A DNA stretch of 64,000 nucleotides from Luscinia megarhynchos (Eukaryota; Chordata; Aves; Passeriformes; Turdidae). Numbering within the stretch: position 1 is the first letter of the stretch; the number at the start of each line of letters is the position of its first letter. Of the stretch, positions 34,775-47,070 are shown one piece after another. Below the pieces are notes generated by a model. That model was not told where the DNA came from. It searched no databases and saw only the letters and a list, made by a program, of their open reading frames with translations. The stretch spans positions 48,531,451-48,595,450 of the forward strand of contig CM067564.1 of NCBI GenBank assembly GCA_034336665.1, written 5' to 3'. The translations under genes were made by a program, and so were the position numbers.

Positions 34775-36240
34775 CAGATGAAAACTCACACCTAGTTCAG
34801 GTCACAGCAAGGATCAGCCAATGCTCAGGCAAAGCCATCACCCAAACAGTGTGCAGTGTTTTATACCTTGGTGCTGCCCCTGCTGAAGCAGATGGCAAGC
34901 TCCCATTGACTTTAATGAGGCCATAAAAAGCTCGTGGTGTGCATGCAATATGGCACAGCTCCTGTTTCAGCCCACATGCTGTCAGTGTCACTCTTTCTTT
35001 TGTTTGCTCCAAGGATTAAGAAAGCCTCCACTGACCCCCTTGGAATCTCTAACCTCCAGAAAGCTGGAGAAGGATGGAGGCCAAATTCACAGCAAGACCA
35101 GAGTATTTTCTTGTATCTCTGCTATCCCTTAACTCCTCCTACCCAACCCCAGGAAGGACAGGCACTTGAGAGCCACAACTTGCAGGTGACACAAATCATC
35201 CAGGAGAGCCAATTCCAGAGCAAGAGGGGCTCTGGGAGGCTCTCAGGGCACTGAATCATAGAGCAGTAAAAGGGCAGATGGTATTCAGTGACTATTAGTG
35301 CAAAGAGAGTTGTGGGGGAGAAAATAAACCTACCTATATGGATGCAATGCTGCTTTTAAAGTGCTGATAGCAGTCAGGAGAGAGGTGCTGGGGACACTGG
35401 GTACTTTTCTGAAAGCATTGGGTCATATTATGTGGTGGTGAGAAAGACAAAATGAATGTTAGGAAATCCAAGAGAAAGGTTTGGGAATAAAACACAGGCT
35501 TCTTTATTTCACTGTGCTTTATGCACCCTTGTTTTGAAGATTCTGTGTTGTTCTGATGACTTTGTCTTGAAAAAACAGAGAAGAGAGACAGAGAAGAGAG
35601 CAATGATCAAAGGTTTAGCAGGACTTCCACAAAAAGGAGAAAATAAAATGGAGAATTTTTGGGCTTGGAAGAGTGCTGAAGAGAAGTAAAAGATTTGTCA
35701 AATTACAAACAAGGCAACAAAGAGGAATAGAAAAATAGTAATGATTTATTTCTCATAAAATAGGGACTATTGGGCATGCAGCAATGTCACTGATCATTTA
35801 AAATGAACCTCACACCATACTTTTCTTATGCTATGTCATTAAACTGAAACCTATTGCAAAAAGTTATTGAGTGTCTCAAAAAAGCTGTAAGTGATTCAAA
35901 AGGAAATAGATTTTAAAAAAAAGATAAACCATTTTAGAGTGGTTAAGTCCTTCCATGGCTGATAAACACAAGGCTTTACCTGCAACTTTTGGCTTACTAA
36001 GAAAATTCCTTGACTGCTGGATGATCCACATCCTTTTCCCTCCCTGTAAGCACCCATGGTGGACCCTGTTTTTCTGGCTCTGCCCCACAGTTGTGGGGTG
36101 CCTCACACTCCTGCAGGTGTTACAGACCCTATACCCCGTGAGGGCAGCACAGCAGAGCTGTTGGTGATGGCAAAATAAAGCCTGGCACGGACTGGCACCC
36201 TGTGTCCCAAACAGAGCTGCTGCTCCCTGCATAAACTGAG
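34775..36240. other. Gene-free stretch
   Basis: No supported gene, RNA or repeat was found here beyond short low-complexity runs. Confidence 0.5.
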
Positions 36241-36292
36241 GTCTTGGCTCACGGGTGGCCCATGAAATAAATGTTTTTGTGGTTTTTTCCAG

Positions 36293-36560
36293 TGAAGACC
36301 TTTGCCCCTTGCGCCTGCAAAAGGCGGGAGCAGATACATTTATTTGTAACCTTTCGGACTTTGAGACTCATTTTTCCATTGATTACCTCAAAAACCAGGA
36401 GCTATTTATACACGTTATGGTCTATAACTGTCAGCCCTGTGACAAATCACCCACCCAGTGCCTTGTCAATGATGTGGAAAATAGTGGCCATATAAACAGA
36501 TCAAATGAAGTGGAAGTTAGGGAGTGCAATGGTGTCGAGGCTGTAGCCTTTGACCTTTAA
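36293..36560 (+). other. Candidate exon or conserved element
   Basis: A pyrimidine-rich GTGGTTTTTTCCAG precedes 36293 and an open frame runs from there to TAA at 36558-36560. Its composition is fairly protein-like, with balanced Asp/Glu/Lys, few low-complexity runs and several Cys. Isolated CpGs are kept (CTTGCGCCTG, AAGGCGGGAG, TTTCGGAC, ACACGTTATGG). I recognise no domain. There is no strong ATG in frame; the longer frame upstream starts with GTG. Either a terminal exon of an unknown plus-strand transcript or a conserved non-coding element would explain it. Confidence 0.22.
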
Positions 36561-36573
36561 AGGACAGAGGTCA
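36551..36573. promoter_or_regulatory. Clustered nuclear-receptor half-sites (DR1 plus inverted TGACCT)
   Basis: TGACCT at 36551-36556 is followed by AGGACA (36561-36566), one base, and AGGTCA (36568-36573). The last two form a direct repeat with 1-bp spacing, the HNF4/RXR-type arrangement, with one mismatch. The first is the inverted half-site. Three half-sites within 23 bp are unusual, but binding is inferred. Confidence 0.4.
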
Positions 36574-36984
36574 AATCTGTCTGCACTGAGGAGCTGAAAG
36601 GACTTGGGGAGCTCACCCTGGTACCCAGGGAGTGATGGACCAGCATCTTTCCTGGGCAGGTGCAGGGTTGGTAGAGGAAGGCCTGGGGGGTGTGTGAAGT
36701 TCTGAGCCATGACTGTGGAAGCTGAAATTAGAGAAGATCCAGTGGTGTCACCAGAGCTGCTGACCAGGAAGAAAGTGAATTCTATGGGGGAATGTGAATC
36801 TCTGGGAGAAGTCATAGAGGGCTCATCAGAGGTTTGTGGAGAAAAGCTGCTCCTGTCTGAGGCATGTGTCACTCAGGAGATGGTGGGTAGCAGCCCTCAG
36901 AACAGCAAGCAGGAGAGCCTCCTTTGCTGTTTGTGTTGCAGCAGTTTGGGTTTGTGCACTCCTGTGGTGCACAGCACAATGAGC

Positions 36985-37045
36985 AGTCTTAGGCCAAGTC
37001 ACTTCACTACTCCTTCACCCGTGCTATTCTACAGAATGAAACACA
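36985..37045 (+). mobile_element. Possible MIR-type remnant
   Basis: AGGCCAAGTCACTTCACTAC followed by a TCCTTCACCC..CTACAGAATGA segment resembles the MIR 'gggcaagtcacttaacctct...catctgtaaaatga' stretch. It is short and weak. Confidence 0.3.
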
Positions 37046-40000
37046 CTTGTATATCGGGGGAGAAATGGGTTATTTTCAGACTAACAAAAGCAATGGCTTT
37101 TCCATCCCACCTGGGGGCCATGCTTCTTATTTATTTTTATTGACCCACTCTGCTTTTCCCATTTAAGTTACAATTTGACAATTGCCATTAACTGCACCTT
37201 TAACAGTTTCTCCCGGCTGCTGTCAACACATGAAAGTTAAATAGTGGGACAAGAAATTCATTGAAATCCATTGCATTTTTAAACCCTGGCAGGCTTTCTT
37301 TTGTGCAAGCCTACCAGGCTTCAATCATAACATTTTCACCTCTTGCAATTGATGAAAGTGTATTTACCTGCATGCTGTGCAGGGTTTGCTGTACAAGAGG
37401 TGAGAAGGTAGGAAAGGCAACAGAGCCCACCTGTGCTCTGCCTGCCTGGACCAAGCCTTGGCTGTGTTCTGCACTGGCTGAAGCATCAGGAGTGCAAAGG
37501 ATCTCTGTATTCCCCAAGTGTGAACCACCCAAGGTGTTGCATTTTGGGCTATAGGCGAGCAGTGAAAAGGATAATGCAACATAGCACCTCATGTAATGGA
37601 GAAGCAAAAGAGAGAGAGCTTTAGTTAAAGAAACACTACATTTATATAGGGTAGTTTGTGCAAAACAGAATAGAAAAGACTCATTGGTCCAAGAAGGCAA
37701 CACCCCTTTGAAAACATGTTTTCTGCAAAATATCACGAGACACTCACACAGCTCTGCAGGTGTTTAACCATTGTTATAATTTCTTGTCCTTGTGCAGCCT
37801 GAGGAACCCAAGGCTCAAGGCTGCTTTTTCCCTGGCTCCCAGCAGTACCCAAGGACACCAAGGATCTCAGAAAACCCTGTACTACTGTCAGTTTTTGGAT
37901 TCCAGCCTCTGAGGGGGTAACACACTTGTGCTTCTGCTTGACAGCAGCCCACCTGTTCTGCTGCACACGGAGAATAACCAGGCACACGATGCACTCCCAC
38001 TGTTGGGATTAATTCTCTGCAGTCACCCAAGCTCAGCTCAGCAGCCAGGTACAGCTGCTGCTCACCTGGGCTGTCATCACTGCTGACCAGGTAGGAAGTT
38101 CACAGCCTCTGGTGGTGGCCCAGGGGCACCAGCAAGCTGTTTTTCCAGTGAGTGGAGTTATCTTCTGAGTTGCCATCTGGTTCTGCAGATGCAGTGGGGC
38201 AGATAAGGAGCCCTCACAGCACACAAGGGCCTCAAAGTTCATCAGGGGAGGGATCTTGCCTTTATCTGGGACCCTGACCAACCTTCCAGATCCTCACCTC
38301 TGCCCACAGCTGCAGTAGGACAAAGGAGCAAGTCCACAAACCTTCTCCATCTAAAAGAAAGGGACAGTCATTATGTGGCTCTGAAAAAGCCCAAATCCTA
38401 AAATGCTCAGAAAAGACTTCAAACATCACAGACACAACTTTCCCAAGTCCAGCCTGAAGGTGTGAGCTAGGCTTACCTGGCTTAAATAGTCATTAATGGA
38501 AGGATTTTTCTCATCCAAACTGAGACATGTCAAAATCAGATGTCTAATTTTAAGTTAGTCACCTCACATTTAGTTTTCTTCTAGCCACAGGTGTCCAGAG
38601 GCCACTTATCTTATTTTAGATGCCAATTTTGGGATGACATGAACCACCTGTTGAAGAACACCTACTACTTTTCATCAACTATAGGGAGACAGGAGGGTGA
38701 ATACCCCAGAATTAGATGTCTAATTTTGAAGTGTCCTGAATTAGGGCAGAATCACCTCCTGCCCTAATTGGCAGGGCTGAACTGCTTGGGCCAATGCTCA
38801 AGGGACATGAGCTAAGTGGGTGGCTTCTGCATGAAGGGAAGGACAAGAGTGCCCTGAGTGAGGTGAAGAAAAATCAAACCTAAATAAATCATGGTGATGG
38901 AGTCAGACCATATAATCAAATATATTATATATGATATATAGTCAAATGGGGTGCACTAGTCCAAGGCTTTTTCCAATAAATACAACCACAAGATGACAGA
39001 GCACCAAGAGAGGATAATGAAGCAGAAGAGAAGCCACTAGGGATAATCTAAGTGCAGGGTCATGGTCTTTTATTTCTTTCCATCTGTTCTTATCAACTTT
39101 GCACCTATGTTGTCATCCTTGGATTTTGTAAATAAATTATTTTATTTATTTGAAGGTTAACAAATAGTGTTAAAGGCATTTTGGGGAAAATGGGTAAAAA
39201 TAAAGGAATTAATTACCTTGAGGTAGCATAATGGTATTTAAGGTTAGGATTAAGGCATGATTAGCCTTGTCTTTAGTATATTGTGGCTTGTTTATAAAAT
39301 AGATACATATTTCAGCCTCAGCTCCACGGTGACCAGCAGTGGCAGGTGAGTGAAGAGCAGGGATCCCTGTCAGCCCAGCAATCTCTCCAGAGAGTGGGAA
39401 GAGAAGGGAACAAGCCTGAACATCCCTGTCTCGAAAAGGGCTTGGCCACAGCCTGGAGCAAGTGGCTGTATCATGAGCCAGAGTGAAGTGGGGCTCACAG
39501 GACTGCATTAATCTACTCCTTCCCAATCAATTGCTTCAGTGAGATTATCACAAACATGATGGATTGGATCACTTAATCCAGTTAGACAGGAGCTCAGGAT
39601 GGGTAAATAAGGGGAGCCAGGAGTCGTGTGGCCTCCACTGACCCGGAGCAGCAGCCAGCCAAGCTCTCAGTGCCCTCCCTGACCTGCTTCTGGGGCTGAC
39701 AGTGCTAACCAAACACATGCAGGTGACACAAGGGGTGTGCAATTGCAGGCAAAATATTTGCCATCAAAAGGGAAAAGAGTGGAAATGGCACCAGTGGCTA
39801 TTTCTTCCTTACCTTGTGCACCCTTAAGAACGAACAAAAGGTTTCTCATCCACAACAACAAGAACAAAGAGGAAAAAAATAAAGCTTGACAATGCATTTA
39901 GCTATTCCTGTGAGACTTGCAGGGTGTTGAATACTGGGTGAATGGCACATAAGGCTGGAAATGGCACCACTGGATTTTGGAGGGGGATGCAGCACAGCTG

Positions 40001-40775
40001 AGCTGTGTCTAATGAGGGTGCTCTCACAGCAGTAGATCTGCACAGCAGCCAGTCTCTTGTCAACAAAATGCAGCCATTCCTGCCTTGTGTTATTTGATAT
40101 TAACCAGCACAGTTGCTTAAAATTTAACACCTGAATTAGAAAGATTTTGATCACTAATGGCTGCATGCAATGCTACACTCAGCATGAGCCATCAGACAGG
40201 CATCTTCATTCTGTGTATACAAATCCTGCAGCTGGAAAAGGCAGCATTTGGGTTGTTTTATTAAAAAGCTGAAATAATTCCACTCCAACAAAAAGTCTGC
40301 CAAATATTTCCCCCCTTTCTAAGAAGGGCAAGAAAAAAGGATGCTCACAGTGAGATAAAAGCATGAGTGTGTTAACATAATATATGTGATTCATTATTGG
40401 CTGATCAATGATTAGATGTGGCATTGAACTCTAATCTCTTGCAAAGTTTTATTAGATAGGAGAATTAGTGCCTGGACTGGTGAATGGGGGAGGGTTGAAA
40501 TCTAGAATTCTGTGTATTTATACTGAGAAACCAGACATCAAAGGATTCTCATGCAGGCTGTGGGTGAGGATTTTGTTTTGGGAGGGTGAGAACAAATCTT
40601 CCTTCAAAAGCTTAAAAATGCAGAGAAAAATTATGCATTTCGCTGACACCAAGCATTGAGCTGCTGCAGTCAGAAAATGCAACCAGAGCCAAAAAAAGGG
40701 TAAGAAACAGCAGAAATGAGTAGCAGAAGTCCATTCTCCTTGAATAATCACCACATACATGGGCATGTTAATACA
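37046..40775. other. Gene-free stretch
   Basis: No supported gene is present. A short AT alternation lies near 38920-38942. Open frames are short and overlapping on both strands. Confidence 0.5.
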
Positions 40776-41060
40776 AAAATACACACTGAAATATATTTAG
40801 CTTACAGATGTTTTCAAAACTTTTAAAATAAATAACAGGTTTTTATAGTCTGGCAAACCCTGTATTTTGAGGTAATTAAGGCTGATTGCTTTCAGAGCAG
40901 CCTGTTAATATGTTTTCTTTATTTATCAAGGGTCATTTAACATTTGCAGTGTACAAAACATTCCCCCAAATCATCAAGCCGCTTTCCATGAGCAAGCCTG
41001 ATTAAATACATGACTTGATGGTCTCACATTGGATCCCTCTGTGGCTCACTGTGCTCTATT
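40776..41060. other. Candidate conserved non-coding element
   Basis: AT-rich, repeat-free sequence carries GAGGTAATTAAGGCTGATTG, TTATTTATCAAGGGTCATTT and GATTAAATACATGACTTGATG and no coding frame. The texture resembles vertebrate enhancer sequence. The call is inference. Confidence 0.3.
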
Positions 41061-44000
41061 TACCCAGCAGTTTCCATCCCAAACACAGAAGCAGCACCTC
41101 ATAATTGGTTCCTCAAGCTGCCTTTCCCTTAAAGCTGCCCATATGGGGATTTTTCCCTTCTGAGGTCTTCAAGGCTGTTGTCTCATCCCTGTATAGAGAT
41201 ACTATAATTGCAGAGTCTTTGGGTAGTATGGGCAAAAAGCTCAGAGTCACTTCCAATGGCATGAAACAAAACTTGGGATTTCCCTGGGGACCCTTCTCTC
41301 TAAATTTTGCCTCCAAGCCATCTCAGAGAAGCAACACCACCCCTTCAGGACCCAAAGGAGAAGCCAGCAACCAACCACTGATCACACCCAAGGCTCTTGG
41401 ACCTCTCAGATTATCCTTGGAAGATTTGCAAGAGCAAATTGCTGACCACTGGCAGAGCAGAGGTTGATCTGAACATAAAGAATTGCAAAATGTCCTGGTC
41501 TCTAGGGAGCTGAGCTGAGGGGTAGATGCTGTGCTCAGATCCACTGGAGAGACGTGATCAGAGGGGGCTGCACTGTGCAGCTCCCCAAGAGCAGCCAGCC
41601 TGGAGGAAATAGGAAGCTGCTGCTTTGTGCAATTGTTTCTTCACAATGTATGTATTGTAGGAGAGGGCATGAAGATGTGTGTTTCTGTGAAGGACCTCTC
41701 TTGTGAATAGGTAATCAGCAGTAATTAAAAATTCCAGACAGCTTCTTGGGAGGGAAATCCAAATCATACAGTGACAGAAATGTGAGTGAGACAGTTTGCT
41801 TCATCTCCCACAACAACAGCTTGTCTCTGACAATCTGGCAATACTGGCTGAAAAGTCATGCATGACCTTCAGTGAGTTTTGTCTGAAAACCACACAGAAT
41901 TTTGTCTGTTTTCTGGGATCAACTCTCATCTTTAATGCCTTAATTTACCAGATCTGCTCTGCTCTATATTTTGATTGTGTTTGTCAAGTGGAGAGCAGAA
42001 GTGTCCAAGGAAAACTAGGAAAAAAACCAGATAATGCCTGACTCACAGGGAGGCCAGAAGATGAGTAGAAGACACAGAAGAATGAGACTAAGGTAAACTA
42101 ATTTCATACTATTTGGGAACTGCCAACTCCCATCATTGTACTGCAAATCTTACAGCATTTGATTTTTTTTCCAAAAGCCCCAGAGAATATAAGGCTCACT
42201 TTTATACCCTTGCTGTTGCAAAGAAAACAATGAAAATAAGCAAAGATATAAACACCATACAAAAAGAATGTGGCAAACAAACAGATCTAACCCCCACCCA
42301 ATTCATTTCCTTCCTAATGTTCTTCCCTTGTAATGTATATGTGGAATAGACAGCTTGAAATGCATGATAGCACAATTAAAATGGTAGCTTGGCTCTCTGT
42401 GGAAAGATGGCATTTATGGCAAACTTAACTTTTTCAGCATTTTTGCATAAATTTTTAAGAAAGTTTGAGAATATTTATTTAGTTTGGTTAAAATGCCAAA
42501 GTCTGAAAGCCAAACCAACTGATGAAAGATACTCAGCTTTACAGTATGCAAAAACTAACCCAAAGAAACATAATCATGTTTTATTTAAGAGCACACACAT
42601 ACACACTCTCTGATGAATAATATGAGCTGAGTGAAAATCACTTACTCCTGTTGCAACACACTGAACTCAAGGACTTGGTGACGCAGTTGCCAATCCCTTG
42701 TTCTCAAGGACCATCTGCTCCTGCATCTCATCTCAAATGCTTGCAGACACATTTTTAGCATTTTTGAACGTGTACATTTACTGGTGCTTCCCTTACACAC
42801 CTCTTGGAAACCCACAGGCCCAGAATGGCCCTATTTGTCTCTTAAAGGACAGGTAGAAATGTGAGTGTCATTAAGTCTCAGAGTTAAAATCCCCCTGAGC
42901 TAAAGGGGTCAAACTGCCTCTTCCATGATACTGCCTCTCTCTTAGATGTGGGAACATGTGAGATCAAATCTCATCCAGACGGTTTTCTTCATAGGGAGGC
43001 AGACATGGCATCTTTTAAAGAAAGATAATTCTTAGAGGACTGATGAGGTCACTAAAGAAATAGTGACACAGTGCATTAACGAGGGCCAGTCTGATCTGAC
43101 CTCTGCCTGAGCCACTGAATATTGTGGGACTGCTTTTAGCATCGACCATTCTGCAGGGAGCAGGAGGTCACGAGCTACATGTTTCATACAGTGTGAGAGT
43201 GGTTTGTGGATGACTGATGCCTGCTGGTCCTTGGGGCTGCATGGATCACTTGCAGGGAGAGGCACCACGTGTGATTAAAAACTGCTCTGGGCTCACTCAG
43301 GATTGCTGTGGGGCAAAAGGTTATGAAACCCAAACTGAGCTCATAACGAGATGATCCAGAGGCATTCACAAGATCTTAAGTTGTTAAGGCAACTGAGATC
43401 GTGGGGTAGGGTCTAACATCATAAGGGGCATCTTAGAATTGGTCAGATCACATCTGTGAGAACACATCCACCTTGGATGGGGCAAAGCAGCCATGCAAAT
43501 CAGCCTTCTCCTTTCATTTCAGGAAAATCACTGCATAGCTGTGATCTGGAAAATGTTTATTTCATATGACTCTTAGTTTGTCCCAGTGCTGCATCTTGTA
43601 GGGTTCTTCTTGCATCACCTGTCCTTAACAATCTTTACTGTCCATAACTTTAAGACTCATACTCTTATAAAACCCTGACAAAAGTCCATTCATTTACAGT
43701 ATGGCTTCAAGCACTGTGACTCTACCATAAAACTCATTTATTGGGTGGTGGGGGTGACATTAGGAAATGGTCTGGTTACAAGGCAATTTTCCCCTTGTAC
43801 AGAGAGGAGGATCTCATCTCTCTCAAGTCAAAACACAGATGCAATAATAGAAGTAAAGCCTCTGTACTAATTCAGCCTAAGTGGCACATGAGAGATGCTT
43901 GTGAGCTTAGCAAGACAGAGACCCCTGAGTCATATGCTGGTAAATGCCAAACCATTTGTTACTGCATCTTCTCTGCTCTTTTTTACCTCACTTGTCAAGG

Positions 44001-45364
44001 AAGTGGTGAACAACTGCCCCACCTTTTTTGTTTTGTTTTGTTTTGTTTTTTTGTTTTTGCTTTGTACAGCATTTGAAGTTGTCAAGAACTTTCCAAAGGT
44101 TTCAGAGGTCACATTAGACAATCAGTTCTGGTTGAAGTGCTCTTGAGTGATGAACATGATAGAAAATGCTGATTTCAGTAACTAAAGAAGAATGGGCTGG
44201 TGAACAAGGTTTGAGGTAAAATATGTGATAGACCAAAGTTCATTATGGAGCTGAGAGCTCTCGTGCCTCTGACACAGCTGAGACAGCTCCAAACAGTCTG
44301 TTAGGGAGCAGGATGGGATAAACAAAACATGGACTATATACAGCTTATATCTGGTATTTTCTTTGGTGAGATGTACAGCAGGATGGAATTCCCTGTATTT
44401 CAAACATATAATCTGTGCCCTTCAGCTTTGTGCCTCAACTTTTTTAAAACTGGAAAGTGTGGAATTAAAGTTTCCAACCTTTGTTCTTGAGGAATAAGCT
44501 TTCAAATGTGGAATTCCAAAATGCAGATGGAAAACATAAAATTAAAAAAAAAAAAACAACTTCAACAAAACACAACCTTTCTGTTAATATGGTTATTAAG
44601 CCAATACCATTAGGGAAGGAAAATTACTCATGATTTTGACTGTATGGATCTGTCACTCCATTATAACACAATGTAAATGAGCCTTTTCTCATACAATGCT
44701 TCATCTGTCTGTGATTGGAAGTACAGTTAACATACATGTGGTGCTGGACTCTGTATGGTACTAGGTAAAAGCACAACTTGAATACAATTGAGACCTGTAA
44801 AAAATAAGAAAGGGGAAATTCAGGAGGAAGAATTCAATTTCACTTTGTCTGTGGCTCAGATCTGACCTGAGGTGTCAAACAGGCTGTGCAACAGAATCCA
44901 CAACAATTCAGCAGATTCTGTATAGACAGAACAGGTCCACAGAGGAGAGAGATTGAAAAATTAATCCCATCCACCTGTAAGAGGAGGCAAATGTCACTGA
45001 GAAGGGGCCATTAGTGAGGACTCACTGTACATGGTCTGACCTGAGAACATCAGGACAAGAAACACAGACAGAGATTTATCAAGATCTTTCCTTCTCTCTG
45101 AGTAAGAGCATGTTTTATAAACAAAAGCACAGCCCCTTGCATATGCTGTTTAATTTAGATCCTGTCAGTTTCCTTATCACAAACCCCTGCTTTCTTGTGG
45201 CTTTTAATGATGTCTTTTGTAAACTGCTTGGACGCCCTCTCCCAGGCTGAGCAGCTGCAGCAGTTGGCTGACTCCCCACCCCAGGAATTGGGGAACAGAA
45301 GATGCACCTCTGTGGGGAGAGTATAATCCGTGTGGGATTTCAGAGTGCCTTCTAGCAGTGCATC
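41061..45364. other. Gene-free stretch
   Basis: No supported gene is present. Besides the (TTTTG)n tract (listed separately) there is an A12 run near 44545-44556. Confidence 0.5.
44024..44059. repeat. (TTTTG)n microsatellite
   Basis: Pentanucleotide TTTTG/GTTTT units, about seven including imperfect ones, are followed by a TTTTTTTG interruption. Confidence 0.9.
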
Positions 45365-45762
45365 AGAGAATCACAGAATAGGGAACAGAGTCACAGAGTA
45401 GAATTGGCTTAGAAGGCACCTTTAAAAATCATTTGGTTCTAATCCCCCTGCCATGGCATGGAACCTTCCACTATCCCAGGTTGCTCAAAGCCCTGTCCAA
45501 GGTGGCATGAACACTTCCACAGCTTCACTGGCCCTGTGCCAGGGCCTCAACACTCTCAGAGTAATAAATTTCTTCTAGTGTCTAATCTAAACCTGCCCTC
45601 TCTCAGTTTAAAGCCATCCTATCCTCTTTCAGTTTAAAACCATTCCCCCTTGTCCTGTCACTTCATGCCCTCGCCAAAAGCCCCTCTCCAGCTCCCTGGT
45701 ACATCTCCTTCAGGTCCTGGAAGGTACCCCAAGGTCTCCTTGATGCCTTCTCTTCTCCAGGC
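45365..45762 (-). mobile_element. CR1 LINE 3' end (5'-truncated) with internal 26-bp duplication
   Basis: Read on the plus strand this is the reverse complement of a CR1 3' end. The tail AGAATCACAGAATAGGG comes first, then GGCTTAGAAGGCACCTTTAA and CCCCCTGCCATGGCATGGAA. It continues with CCAGGTTGCTCAAAGCCCTG, ATTTCTTCTAGTGTCTAATC, CCCCCTTGTCCTGTCACTTC and GCCTTCTCTTCTCCAGGC. The element is 5'-truncated and carries no coding region. A CCTCTCTCAGTTTAAA segment is duplicated in tandem inside it, which lengthens it relative to the family. Confidence 0.92.
45597..45646. repeat. 26-bp tandem duplication inside the CR1
   Basis: CCTCTCTCAGTTTAAAGCCA at 45597 is repeated as CCTCTTTCAGTTTAAAACCA at 45623. 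CR1 family members normally have a single copy here, so the duplication arose in this insertion. Confidence 0.8.
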
Positions 45763-46954
45763 ATCCTCTGCCCAGCTCTGCACACCTGTATGCCCAGGAG
45801 TGCTGTATCCATGTCCAAACCAGGGACCCCAAAGAGCAAACTACCCAGAGGAAAATCAAACATCAGATGCAGGGGTGGGAGGCTGAACTGGCTCCAGCAC
45901 CAGCCCACACAGGCACCCAACTGCAGCAGCCTGCACCTCCCTCTGGAGACATCCAGAGGCACCCTCCTCTCTGTCACACAGTGGCACAGGGATTCTCAGT
46001 CCCACCTCCCAGGACTGAGTTGCTAGGCACTTAAATTATAGATAAAAATTGGGACCTTAAATTAGGCAGGCTCAATCCCACACCTGGTACTTATATATTA
46101 TGAAGCAGCCTTTCATTATATAATCATGTATTTTCTTTTCATTCTCCTGGAAGGTTTGTTGCTTCATTTGGGATGCAGGACAGCCAATTGCTGGCAATGG
46201 ATCATGGCTGAGTAACTTGGGAGGGTGATGACCACAGACTTGCTGAGTCTGGGAAGTGTGCAAAAAATGTGTCAGGAAGAAAAAGAAGTGGGCTTAGGCT
46301 TAACACAAGTGCAGACACTTAAATAAAGAGCTGAATAAGGGCTCCTGTCTTACAGATGCTCTAAATTGGGATACCAGGATGGAAAGACAAGTCCCTGGAA
46401 AGTTCTGCTGTCTGCTAATTCAAACACTCCTTCCTTCCTCTGAATGCACCAGCCACTATTTCAGTATAAGCTTGGACTTTAACTTTGCTGGTAATGCTGA
46501 AAAATAGCCAAAAAATCAGTTCCCAATGAAAAATATATTAATCTGAAAATGTCACCAATAGCTATTTCAGCCACTTCCATAATCCCTCAGCTCCCTTCCA
46601 AATGTGGAAATTTCTCTACATCATCTTTTTCCCACAAAACCCCCAATTTTCTCTAAGCATAATTTTTCTGACAGTGGCACACATTCTCACTGATGTCAAG
46701 TTTTCCTAGTCAGGTATTGCTGGACACCCTGGGCTCTGCCCCTTCCTCTGCCACTGCTTGGCACCAGGCACCTCACCTATTCTGCAGCTCTCACCTTTTT
46801 CCAGGCTAAAATCAAGAGAAAATCCTGGAATTAGGTCTGGAATAATACTGAAGTCTGTCTGGGGAGTGTTTCAGCTAAATGCTGTGTTCTGTAATGCTTT
46901 GAAAAATCAAGTTCTAGGTGTTGCCAATAATGCAGATAAATTGAGTGGATGCTT
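45763..46954. other. Gene-free stretch
   Basis: No gene is supported. 46735-46800 has a weak MIR-like CCTCTGCCACTGCTTGGCAC segment that could belong to the MIR starting near 46955. Confidence 0.5.
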
Positions 46955-47070
46955 CTGACCTTAAAATCTCTTGTACTACATCTCCTCATCTGTAAAATGG
47001 TGGGAAAAGCATCTTCTCGTGGAGTTGTTTATAAAACTGACATTTATGAAGGTCCCTGATAATATATACT
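46955..47070 (+). mobile_element. MIR-type SINE remnant
   Basis: The diagnostic CTCCTCATCTGTAAAATGG (46982-47000) is followed by a GTGGGAAAAGCATCTTCTCG segment and GGAGTTGTTTATAAA. This corresponds to the MIR 'cctcatctgtaaaatgggga..acctacctcatagggttgttgtgaggattaa' order. It is a plus-strand 3' part only; the 5' end is not clear. Confidence 0.7.
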
